31,704 nt of DNA, taken from the NCBI GenBank assembly GCA_039024435.1, contig JBCCQH010000096.1, forward strand, positions 1 through 31,704, read 5' to 3'. This stretch comes from JBCCQH01 sp039024435 (GTDB lineage: Bacteria; Bacteroidota; Bacteroidia; J057; JADKCL01). Position numbers and translations under genes: made by a program. This document shows, piece after piece, positions 25,301-31,704 of this stretch; the stretch's first letter is position 1; each line of letters starts with the position of its first letter. Under the pieces are notes generated by a model. It was not told the DNA's origin. It saw only the letters and a list, made by a program, of their open reading frames with translations, and made no database searches.

Positions 25301-25414
25301 GCTGGCGCCTTTGCCTACCGAATTGTGGACCTGCCCCAAGGCACCCGCATTGAAATTGAGTTGCCCGTCCTCAATGCGGGCCGTTCCATCGTTCAGTTGC
25401 CCCGCGATGTCTGA
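22385..25414 (+). CDS. Two-component regulator propeller sensor histidine kinase (LytS-type)
   Basis: This 1009-residue membrane sensor kinase has a signal-like segment (17-36), then many two-component-regulator-propeller repeats (about 40-640; e.g. DGRIWLATENGVNIFDG, GNYWIGTLGQGLYFL, GMWIGTSGHGLFRW), a Y_Y_Y domain (about 680-745), one transmembrane helix (about 752-775) and a LytS/His_kinase domain. The phosphoacceptor is H807 in QMNPHFLFNSLNS, the N-box Asn is N903 in FLENAIWHG, and the G-box is IEDNGIG (933-939). The propeller is periplasmic and senses an unknown signal. Its end overlaps the response regulator start by 8 bases. Similar hybrids in Bacteroidota often control polysaccharide use, but none is in this window. 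Confidence 0.9.
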   Translation: MQSTPPDRSLRGGFSRVMLLGLVLGIIFRANGLYGQEPNFRHYTVQDGLASMTVYHIVQDTDGRIWLATENGVNIFDGHEFIRLGVVDGLPENDVLSLTADRKDRIWLQPINGAFAYVTGGQVVTPVEAEWIPELVGVPLVHAQLRDGRMLIGTRDRLLAFDESGIDTLRWKQFVDYVYESEAGELFRVDEFGLRYPIFPPGAPESPGVALPRMPRGWPVLLDKNQGRLLHREDLRQIQADSARFVGIMAQIGSPEPREMVNSIYRDPQDHLWIATNGRGIYLARSDGALLHFLEGRAISMVTQDRGGNYWIGTLGQGLYFLPADGLDVLTLHQGGGLLRDQVMTLRADSGGNLFLGYDRHGVTCLRPGQPLLHHVPRMLAQTQDRITDLELLPDGTLVVGTDRGTLLIRDPAAPLGEDRGEDDRAFRRIREPFSLRSRYTALMRIAVKDQIVLGPNRFLISASSGVRSCELREGGWSCGYVDLPWGYALGRTDSSAELWIGTQQDLRLCELGNCRVPGFATAIQRRVTCLEPDRSGGMWIGTSGHGLFRWSPDAPYTLEEIPGLLSPVITALHVGREGRTWVGTDRGLAALAPDGAVTRVTERYTRALGLADDFVNDVCRIGDSLWVATPNGLSLLTLDRPRSPLAVPDPAVAQLQVRGRDTLVQAAVQLEHWQNSVALRYWDRNFTAVRYQYRLVGEDSAWTEMTGPEVGFPLLAAGREYELEVRAANARNDWSTPVRTRFRIAQVFYRTIWFWALIVALLMGGILLAFAVWRRNRERVRRKELVYQQQLSQMRLSTLKSQMNPHFLFNSLNSIQHLITEQEGRAATRFVSKFARLMRRVLDRSSEDFIPLREELEMCRLYLELESMRLMDEFTYELACDPAVSPDEFLVPAMIFQPFLENAIWHGLLPKESDRQLRIVLEPRSAGLRCRIEDNGIGRAAAQARKQSGAHVSRALRIFEERIALLNQSFGAGAFAYRIVDLPQGTRIEIELPVLNAGRSIVQLPRDV

Positions 25415-26156
25415 TCTGCGCGCCATTGTGGTTGACGACGAATTCCGGGCCCGCAAGGCGCTGCGGAACATGCTGCGCTTGTACATTCCGGGGGTCGAAG
25501 TGGTCGGGGATGCCGACGGAGTGGATGCCGCGGTGGCTTTGATCGGGGAGTTGCGGCCGGATTTGGTATTCCTCGACATCAACATGCCCGGTCGAAATGG
25601 ATTTGCCCTTCTGGAAGAGCACGCCCTGCCGGCCATTGCGGTGGTCTTCACGACGGCCTACGAGCAGTTTGCCATCCGGGCCATGCGTGCCGATGCGGTC
25701 GACTATTTGATCAAGCCCATCGATGTGGACGAACTGCAAGCGGCGGTGGAGCGGGTAAGGGAACGCCAAAAACGCCGCGCTGCGCCGCCCTCACAAGCTG
25801 AAGCTCCGCTGGAATCGCCCGCTGTTTCCGCCTTTCGTAAAGTGGTCATTCCCACCCGCGACGGCTATTTACTGGAGGATTTGTCCCGGGTATTGCGGGC
25901 GGAGGCGTCGGGGAGCTACACCGTATTTCACTTTGCGGATGGCCGGCAGGTGGTGGCCACGCGGACCCTAAAGGTATTCGAGGAGCAGTTCCAGGACCAG
26001 TTTTTCCACCGCATCCACCACAAAGATCTGGTCAATCTGCACCACATCGCCGAGGTCAATTCCCGGGAAAACTACGTACGGCTCAGTGACGGCAGCGTCG
26101 TCTGGATTTCCGTTCGGAAGAAGGCGGGCTTGCTGCGGCGACTCAAGGAGTTGTGA
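25407..26156 (+). CDS. LytTR-family response regulator
   Basis: This 249-residue regulator is the cognate partner of the kinase, whose gene it overlaps by 8 bases (ATG at 25407, MSDLRAIVVDDEF). The receiver domain (1-125) has the DDE acidic pocket (about D10-E12), the phospho-acceptor D57 in VFLDINMPG, a Thr/Ser-TTAY switch and K in YLIKPID. The LytTR DNA-binding domain (about 140-249) contains VVIPTRDGYLL, FHRIHHKDLVNLHHI and SVRKKAGLL, typical of the family. It is complete and faces the pyruvate carboxylase gene with only 10 bases between stops. Confidence 0.92.
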   Translation: MSDLRAIVVDDEFRARKALRNMLRLYIPGVEVVGDADGVDAAVALIGELRPDLVFLDINMPGRNGFALLEEHALPAIAVVFTTAYEQFAIRAMRADAVDYLIKPIDVDELQAAVERVRERQKRRAAPPSQAEAPLESPAVSAFRKVVIPTRDGYLLEDLSRVLRAEASGSYTVFHFADGRQVVATRTLKVFEEQFQDQFFHRIHHKDLVNLHHIAEVNSRENYVRLSDGSVVWISVRKKAGLLRRLKEL

Positions 26157-26166
26157 CCGCAGGTGT

Positions 26167-29100
26167 CTACTTGAATTCCACGACCAAGTCGCCCACATCC
26201 ACCAAAGTGCCATCGCCGAGAGCGACTTGCGCCACTACTCCATTCTGGTGAGCGACGACCGTATTTTCCATCTTCATCGCCTCGATCACGAACAGGGGGG
26301 CATTTTTGTTTACTTCCTCTCCGGGCTGAACGAAAACTTTGCTCAGGAGGCCCTGCAACGGCGAGCCGACTTGGGATTCGTTGCCCGGGACTGCTTTGGG
26401 GTTCTTTTCGATCTTGATGTTCAGGGATTCATCGGCAACCTGAATGGTGCGCAACTGGCCATTGAGCCGGAAAAATACCGAGCGGTTGCCGTCGTCCTGC
26501 GGCTCAGAAATTGTGACCAACTGCACCAGGAGCGTCTTGCCCGGAGCGATTTCCACGGTGGTTTCTTCCCCGGGCTTCATCCCGAAGAAGAAAGTGTGGG
26601 TGGGAACGGTTTCCACGACCCCAAACTCGGCCCGGAAGGTGTGGTAGTCTTCGTAGACCCGGGGGTAGAGTTTCCAGGCGAGGTAGTCGGTTTCTTCCAG
26701 CTCCTCGCCGAATTCCTGCTGGAAAGCCACGAGTTCAGCTTCGAGATCAATTGGCTCCATCTGGGCGTTCGGCCGGGTAGTGTAGGGCTTTTCGTCCTTG
26801 AGCACCATTTTTTGCAGCTTCTTGGGAAAGCCTTTGTAGGGCTGGCCGAGATCGCCACGGAACAGTGCCTTGACCGATTCCGGGAAACTGATCGTGTCGC
26901 CCTGGTCCAAGACATCGTTCTTGCTGAGTCCTTTAGAAACCATGAGCAGGGCCATGTCGCCGACGACTTTGGAGCTGGGGGTGACCTTGACCAGATTTCC
27001 GAAAAGCTCGTTGACCTCGGCGTAGGCTTCGACCACGCGGTCCCATTTGTCTTCCAAGCCCAATTCCTGGGCTTGGCGCTTCAAGTTGCTGTACTGGCCA
27101 CCGGGGATTTCGTGCTGGTAGACACTGGCGGTTGAGGCCAGCAGGCCCGATTCGAAAGGATAGTACATCTTGCGGACATCTTCCCAGTAGCGGCTGAATT
27201 GCTCCAGTTTCGCCGGGTCGTAGGGCAGTTCGCGTTCGTGGTACTGCATCATTTCGGTCACCGAATTGAAGCTTGGTTGAGAGGTCAACCCGGAGAGTCC
27301 GGCGATGGCCACGTCCACCACGTCCACACCGGCCTCGATGGCGCGCAGGTAAGTTGTGGTTTGTAGACCGCTGGTGTCGTGTGTGTGCAGGTGGATGGGC
27401 AACTTGACCGTCTCCCGCAATGCCTGTACCAGAATGGTGGCCGCTTCTGGCTTTAGCAGCCCGGCCATGTCTTTGATCGCGATGATGTGGGCTCCGGCAT
27501 TTTCCAGATCTTTTGCGAGTTGGAGGTAGTAGTCGAGGTTGTACTTAGTGCGCTTTCCGTCGAGGATATTGCCGGTGTAGCAGAGCGCGGCTTCGGCGAG
27601 GGAATCGGTGTGCTTGCGTACGTACTCGATGCTCGGGGCCATCGCGTCGACCCAGTTGAGCGAATCAAAAATCCGGAACAGGTCGATTCCGGTTTCGGCG
27701 GCCTTGACTACGAAGCGTTCGATCAGATTGTCGGGGTAGGCGGTGTAGCCGACCGCATTGGAGCCGCGCAGGAGCATTTGCAGGAGAATGTTCGGCACCG
27801 CTTTCCGCAGCCGGGCCAGCCGTTTCCAGGGATTTTCCTTCAGAAACCGGAGGCATACATCAAAGGTCGCACCGCCCCAAACTTCCATGGAAAAGGTTTG
27901 GGGAAAGTTCCGGGCGAAACTTTCCGCCGGCTTTAGCATGTCGATGGTGCGCATCCGCGTCGCCAGAAGGCTCTGGTGGCCGTCGCGCAGGGTTGTATCG
28001 GTGTAGTGAACGGTTTTTTCCTTGCGCAGCCATTCGGCAAATCCTTCTGGCTTGAGTTTATTGAGGCGCTGTTTGGTGCCATCCTGGTAGCCCGGGACCG
28101 GGTCATACAGCGGAACGACCGCTTTGGTAAAGGTGCGTTCGGCATCCGCGTGCTTGACGTCGGGATTGCCGTTGATGGTGGTATTGGCGATGAAGCGGAG
28201 GATGCGGGTTCCCCGATCCAAGCGGCGTTTGAAGCGGAACAGCTCCGGCGCATTGCCGATGAAACTCACCGTCGCCCGACCCGAGGTGAAGGTCGGGTTC
28301 TTGAGGATGTTTTCGAGGAACTGGATATTGGTTTTGACGCCGCGGATTCGGAATTCCATCAGGGCACGGATCATTTTGCGGGCGGCGGCTTCCAGACTCA
28401 TGGCCTGGGCGGAGACCTTGACCAGCATCGAATCGAAAAACGGGCTCACCCGCACGCCCTGGTAGATCGAGCCGCCATCCAGCCGGATTCCAAATCCGGC
28501 GGCACTCCGGTAGGCGATGATGGTTCCGTAGTCGGGCCGAAAGCCGTTTTGCGGATCCTCGGTGGTGATGCGGCACTGGAGCGCACAGCCCACTTTGAGG
28601 ATGCTCATCTGATTGGTGATCCCGATTTCCGGCGAACTGAGGCGCTTGCCTCCGGCGATGTACACCTGGGCTTTTACGATGTCGATGCCAGTGATCATTT
28701 CGGTGACTGTGTGCTCGACCTGGATGCGGGGGTTGACTTCAATGAAGTAGATTTCGCCCGCTTCGTCGACCAGGAATTCGACGGTGCCGGCGTTGTTGTA
28801 CTTGACTTCGGTGCCGATTTTCAGGGCGTATTCGTAGAGTTTTTCCACGGTTGCTTTGGGCAGTCCCACTGAGGGCGCGATTTCGACGACCTTTTGGAAG
28901 CGGCGCTGCACCGAACAGTCCCGCTCATAGAGGTGGACGAGGTTGCCGTGGTTGTCTCCGAGCAATTGGATTTCGAGGTGCTTGGGGTTGGCGACGAACT
29001 TTTCCAAAAAGACGGTGTCGTCGCCAAAAGCCTTGCCGGCTTCGGAGCGTGCGTCAAAATAGGCTTTGCGCAGGGTTTCGGCGTCGGGGCAGACCCGCAT

Positions 29101-29607
29101 CCCGCGCCCGCCTCCGCCCGAGGCTGCCTTGAGCATGACCGGATACCCGATGCGTTGCGCCTCCGCCAGGGCGATGTCGACGGTGTTCAGGGCCTCCCGC
29201 GAATCCTCGATGACCGGAACTTCCGCCCGCCGGGCAATCTCCTTCGAGGCGATCTTATCGCCCAACTGGGCCATGACCTCCGGCCGGGGACCGATGAAAG
29301 TGATTCCATTTTCCCGGCATTTGCGGGCAAAATTGACGTTTTCGGAAAGAAATCCGTAGCCGGGGTGGATGGCGTTGCAACCATTGGCGAGGGCAATCCG
29401 AATGATCGCATCCGCATCGAGGTAGGGCTTCAGGGGATCGTCGTCGGCTCCCACCTGATAGGCTTCGTCAGCCTTGTAGCGGTGCAAAGAGTAGCGGTCT
29501 TCGTAGGTGTAAATGGCAACTGTACGCAGGCCCATCTCGACGCAGGCCCGCAGAATCCGAATTGCAATTTCTCCGCGGTTGGCGACTAGGACTTTTTCGA
29601 TCTTCAT
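26167..29607 (-). CDS. pyc: Pyruvate carboxylase
   Basis: This biotin enzyme of 1146 residues carboxylates pyruvate to oxaloacetate, replenishing the TCA cycle in the cytoplasm. The N-terminal biotin carboxylase/ATP-grasp domain (about 1-450) has VLVANRGEIAIRILRA, GYGFLSENVNFA, ASGGGGRGMR and EVNPRIQVEHTVTE. The carboxyltransferase domain (about 520-820) has DTTLRDGHQSLLATRMRT, RGSNAVGYTAYPDN and IKDMAGLL. The C-terminal biotinyl domain carries EAMKMEN with the biotinylated K1112. Length and domain order match the single-chain alpha-4 type. It is monocistronic, convergent with the LytTR regulator gene and divergent from the methyltransferase-like gene. Confidence 0.97.
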   Translation of the reverse strand: MKIEKVLVANRGEIAIRILRACVEMGLRTVAIYTYEDRYSLHRYKADEAYQVGADDDPLKPYLDADAIIRIALANGCNAIHPGYGFLSENVNFARKCRENGITFIGPRPEVMAQLGDKIASKEIARRAEVPVIEDSREALNTVDIALAEAQRIGYPVMLKAASGGGGRGMRVCPDAETLRKAYFDARSEAGKAFGDDTVFLEKFVANPKHLEIQLLGDNHGNLVHLYERDCSVQRRFQKVVEIAPSVGLPKATVEKLYEYALKIGTEVKYNNAGTVEFLVDEAGEIYFIEVNPRIQVEHTVTEMITGIDIVKAQVYIAGGKRLSSPEIGITNQMSILKVGCALQCRITTEDPQNGFRPDYGTIIAYRSAAGFGIRLDGGSIYQGVRVSPFFDSMLVKVSAQAMSLEAAARKMIRALMEFRIRGVKTNIQFLENILKNPTFTSGRATVSFIGNAPELFRFKRRLDRGTRILRFIANTTINGNPDVKHADAERTFTKAVVPLYDPVPGYQDGTKQRLNKLKPEGFAEWLRKEKTVHYTDTTLRDGHQSLLATRMRTIDMLKPAESFARNFPQTFSMEVWGGATFDVCLRFLKENPWKRLARLRKAVPNILLQMLLRGSNAVGYTAYPDNLIERFVVKAAETGIDLFRIFDSLNWVDAMAPSIEYVRKHTDSLAEAALCYTGNILDGKRTKYNLDYYLQLAKDLENAGAHIIAIKDMAGLLKPEAATILVQALRETVKLPIHLHTHDTSGLQTTTYLRAIEAGVDVVDVAIAGLSGLTSQPSFNSVTEMMQYHERELPYDPAKLEQFSRYWEDVRKMYYPFESGLLASTASVYQHEIPGGQYSNLKRQAQELGLEDKWDRVVEAYAEVNELFGNLVKVTPSSKVVGDMALLMVSKGLSKNDVLDQGDTISFPESVKALFRGDLGQPYKGFPKKLQKMVLKDEKPYTTRPNAQMEPIDLEAELVAFQQEFGEELEETDYLAWKLYPRVYEDYHTFRAEFGVVETVPTHTFFFGMKPGEETTVEIAPGKTLLVQLVTISEPQDDGNRSVFFRLNGQLRTIQVADESLNIKIEKNPKAVPGNESQVGSPLQGLLSKVFVQPGEEVNKNAPLFVIEAMKMENTVVAHQNGVVAQVALGDGTLVDVGDLVVEFK

Positions 29608-29832
29608 GGTACGTCAGGATTAATGTAGGACAATGGGTCATGCAGACTCGCTCCACCACAAGCAAAATACGCACCGACCGAAGATTGCCCCACTGGTTAT
29701 GCAGCAATTTAAACCGATGTTTCGCAAACGCTCTCCACAAGGGAACAAACTGCAAAAATTGTGGATTGTTCCCCAGGAATCCATCTCAATAGGAAAACGC
29801 AATCCTCCCGATCACTGAATTCTGCATCGACG

Positions 29833-31317
29833 ATGAACCACGAGACCCTGCAAGCCATGCAAATGGCGCTGAATGAAACCTTGTTGACGGCTGCGGAAGT
29901 GGCTCTGCCGGCCCCCTCCACGCCAATGGTTGCCTCTGACCCCGCCACACTCCCCCTGCATACGTTGGACGATTTTACCCCGTTTTCGCAGTCCCTGCTC
30001 TGGAATCTGCAGCGGCGCTTTTATGAGCAGCAGGGGGCAGCGGCCTGGAGCCGGGGGAAAGTTCCTCACTACGTGACCAGCAATTCATTCATCGCTCAAG
30101 CCTACGCTCAGATTGCGCTGGGCTACCTGCGGGATCTGGCGGAAGGCGGGGATGCACTGACCGTCCACTTCGTAGAGTTGGGAGCGGGATCGGGCCAGTT
30201 TTCGTTTCATTTTCTGCATTGGCTCATCCCAAGTTTTGTCCAGTCGCAGCTTCCCGGAAAGGTCCGCTTTCGCTATGTCATGACCGATTTTGCCGAGGAA
30301 AACCTGGCGTTTTGGCGGTCGCACGCGGGATTTTCTGCCTGGGTGGAGCAGGGCTGGCTTGATTTTGCCCGCTTTGATGTCACCCGAGACACTGATTTAT
30401 CGCTTCAGATATCCGGGGAGCGGTTGACGGCCGAAGCTCCCGCCGGGCCGGTGTTGCTGATTGCAAATTACCTTTTCGATACGGTCCCACAGGACTTGTT
30501 TCGGATCAAGGAGGGAGATCTGTTCCAGTCGGAGGTCCGCTTGCAAATGCGCGGTTCGGAAGTGCCTGATCTGCATGATCCGGCTTTGTTGCCGCACTTG
30601 GAGCTGCGTTACCGCCACGTTCTGTGGGAGGGGAAAGACATTTATCGGGAAGCTTCGCTCAACCGTTTATTGGGGGAATACCGGGACGAGTTCCCGGAGT
30701 GCAGCCTTTTGTTCCCAGCGGATGGCTTGCGCTGCATCGAACGTTTTCGCGCCCTGTCCAGGGATCGCTTGTTTGTCCTTTCCGGGGACAAGGGATTCTT
30801 CACTGAGGATGCCCTGCTTGGATTTACCCTGCCGGGCATTGCCCACCATGGCAGTTTCTCCCTGACGGTCAATTACCACGCTTTTGGCAAATACGCCCTG
30901 CAGGAAGGGGGTACGGCGTGGTTTCGGCCCCAGAATGGGGCCAGCATCACCGTTTGTGGATTTGCTTTTTCGGGATCCACAGACCTGCGGGAGACCCGCC
31001 TGGCCTGGGAACAGGCGGGACTGAGGTTCGGCCCGGACGACTATTTTACCCTAAAGGGTGGGATGGAGCGGAACTTTGCTGCGTTTTCGCCTTCCGAGTT
31101 GCTCGCTTATCTGCGCCTGTCCGGGTACGATCCCAAAGCTCTTCGCCGGATTTTGCCCCCGCTCATCCAAGCTGCGGAAGCCTACGATACGAGTTGGGCC
31201 GCCGATTTTAGGGCCTTGCTTCCCACTGTCCTTGCCAATCATTTTCCTTTGGAGGATGGCGGAGCATTCCAGGCGGAGCTGGATCGGTTGGAGAAATTGC
31301 TGTCGGGAGATTTTTGA
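29833..31317 (+). CDS. SAM-dependent methyltransferase-like protein (MidA/NDUFAF7-type features)
   Basis: From the ATG at 29833 (MNHETLQAMQ) this is a 494-residue protein; the frame is open 24 codons further upstream without a recognisable start. The Rossmann motif I VHFVELGAGSGQFSFHF (about residues 111-127) and a preceding PHYVTSNSFIAQAYAQIALG segment resemble class I methyltransferases of the MidA/SAM-dependent group, in which an N-terminal arm carries a helix ahead of the glycine-rich loop. VMTDFAEENLAFW fits the acidic motif II. A C-terminal tail of about 100 residues is unassigned. The substrate is unknown, and a structural non-enzymatic role cannot be excluded. It stands opposite pyruvate carboxylase. 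Confidence 0.65.
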   Translation: MNHETLQAMQMALNETLLTAAEVALPAPSTPMVASDPATLPLHTLDDFTPFSQSLLWNLQRRFYEQQGAAAWSRGKVPHYVTSNSFIAQAYAQIALGYLRDLAEGGDALTVHFVELGAGSGQFSFHFLHWLIPSFVQSQLPGKVRFRYVMTDFAEENLAFWRSHAGFSAWVEQGWLDFARFDVTRDTDLSLQISGERLTAEAPAGPVLLIANYLFDTVPQDLFRIKEGDLFQSEVRLQMRGSEVPDLHDPALLPHLELRYRHVLWEGKDIYREASLNRLLGEYRDEFPECSLLFPADGLRCIERFRALSRDRLFVLSGDKGFFTEDALLGFTLPGIAHHGSFSLTVNYHAFGKYALQEGGTAWFRPQNGASITVCGFAFSGSTDLRETRLAWEQAGLRFGPDDYFTLKGGMERNFAAFSPSELLAYLRLSGYDPKALRRILPPLIQAAEAYDTSWAADFRALLPTVLANHFPLEDGGAFQAELDRLEKLLSGDF

Positions 31318-31318
31318 T

Positions 31319-31509
31319 GATTGATTTCTGTTTGGTGGTATGGGCATTGGTTGATTTTTGATTTCTGGTGATTGGTTTCTGATTGATGGTATGGGCGTTG
31401 GTTGATTTTCGATTTCTGGTGATTGATTTCTGATTGATGGTATGGGCATTGGTTGGAAATCGATTTCTGGTGATTGGTTTCCGTTTGGTGATTTGAGCGT
31501 TGGTTGATT
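31319..31509. repeat. 51-bp tandem repeat, about 3.75 units
   Basis: Units start at 31319, 31370, 31421 and 31472 (partial), each opening with GATTGRTTTC and sharing GGTATGGGC.TTGGTTGA and GATTTCTGGT. The array starts two bases after the methyltransferase-like stop codon. The unit is a multiple of three, so short open frames with a 17-residue repeat appear on the minus strand; these are side effects rather than genes. Confidence 0.9.
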
Positions 31510-31627
31510 GCAATTATTCGCGGATAGCTAGACCAAAGATATTATGCTTGTCCGGAACTTTGCCACGGCTTTTGACACGAGATGTCAATCGGCGGGTCGA
31601 GATTGCGGCCAAAGCTCGAATCTGCCC
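31510..31627. other. Region before the IS1595-like transposase start
   Basis: About 118 bases precede the transposase ATG and should contain the left inverted repeat of the insertion sequence. I cannot place its boundary from this sequence alone because the right end lies outside the window. Confidence 0.3.
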
Positions 31628-31704
31628 ATGAATCTATTCAACTTTATCGCCCAATTTCCCGACGAACAATCCTGCCGAACCCACTTCGGCGACTTGCGCA
31701 AGCA
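31628..31704 (+). CDS. Transposase start, IS1595-like (truncated by window end)
   Basis: The 25 complete codons from ATG 31628 read MNLFNFIAQFPDE, then QSCRTHFGDLRK. This N-terminus closely resembles IS1595/ISXO2-type transposases, which open with a short helix ending in a F-P-D-E/D-E-S-C pattern before a zinc-binding domain. The gene runs out of the window, so only the start is seen. It would mark an insertion sequence placed next to the 51-bp repeats. Confidence 0.6.
   Translation, partial: MNLFNFIAQFPDEQSCRTHFGDLRK

Noticed and set aside
31208..31513. Minus-strand repeat proteins with 17-residue units
   Set aside because: They arise because the 51-bp tandem repeat has a unit length divisible by three; no independent evidence of a gene.
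1..31704. tRNA, rRNA or CRISPR array
   Set aside because: No cloverleaf, rRNA core sequence or regularly spaced direct repeats with unique spacers were recognised.

Overview
The window (about 31.7 kb, moderately high GC, codon-dense) looks like the chromosome of a Bacteroidota member, most likely a Lewinella/Saprospiraceae-type marine bacterium. The evidence is a protein with a type IX secretion (T9SS) C-terminal sorting domain, a SusC-like TonB receptor with an N-terminal carboxypeptidase-regulatory domain, a 'two-component regulator propeller' LytS-type kinase with a LytTR regulator, a DUF3127 protein, several short lipoproteins, and promoter-like TAnnTTTG motifs with no clear Shine-Dalgarno sites. 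The genus is inference.

Layout: 1-797 is AT-rich and gene-poor. 798-4705 (minus) is a probable metal-uptake operon: a small His/Cys-rich membrane protein, a TonB-dependent receptor and two lipoproteins. 4901-6409 (plus) encodes an MlaE/MlaF-type lipid ABC transporter, followed by a convergent SRPBCC protein. 7208-9869 (plus) is an alpha/beta hydrolase-sodium symporter pair. 9870-10478 holds an interspersed palindromic repeat and a terminator. 10479-12515 (minus) encodes exonuclease VII (xseA, xseB) and a DUF3127 protein with an SSB-like acidic tail. 13237-14415 is a T9SS-exported protein, separated by a 19-bp-stem terminator from a convergent oligopeptidase B gene.

The most unusual part is 16804-20121: two tandem paralogous genes of exactly 525 codons. 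Each has a short N-terminal segment resembling leaders of DUF4157-type proteins and extracellular contractile injection system (eCIS) cargo, a charged variable middle, and a strongly conserved C-terminus with an HNH-type nuclease signature. Neither has a signal peptide or T9SS tail, and no immunity gene is visible beside them. I read them as candidate injected or delivered nuclease effectors.

The right part carries a lipoprotein (minus), a second copy of the palindromic repeat, a small Cys-rich secreted FnIII-like protein, a large sensor kinase and its overlapping LytTR regulator, pyruvate carboxylase (minus), a SAM-dependent methyltransferase-like protein, a 51-bp tandem repeat, and the first 25 codons of an IS1595-like transposase cut by the window end. 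No tRNA, rRNA, CRISPR array or replication origin was recognised.
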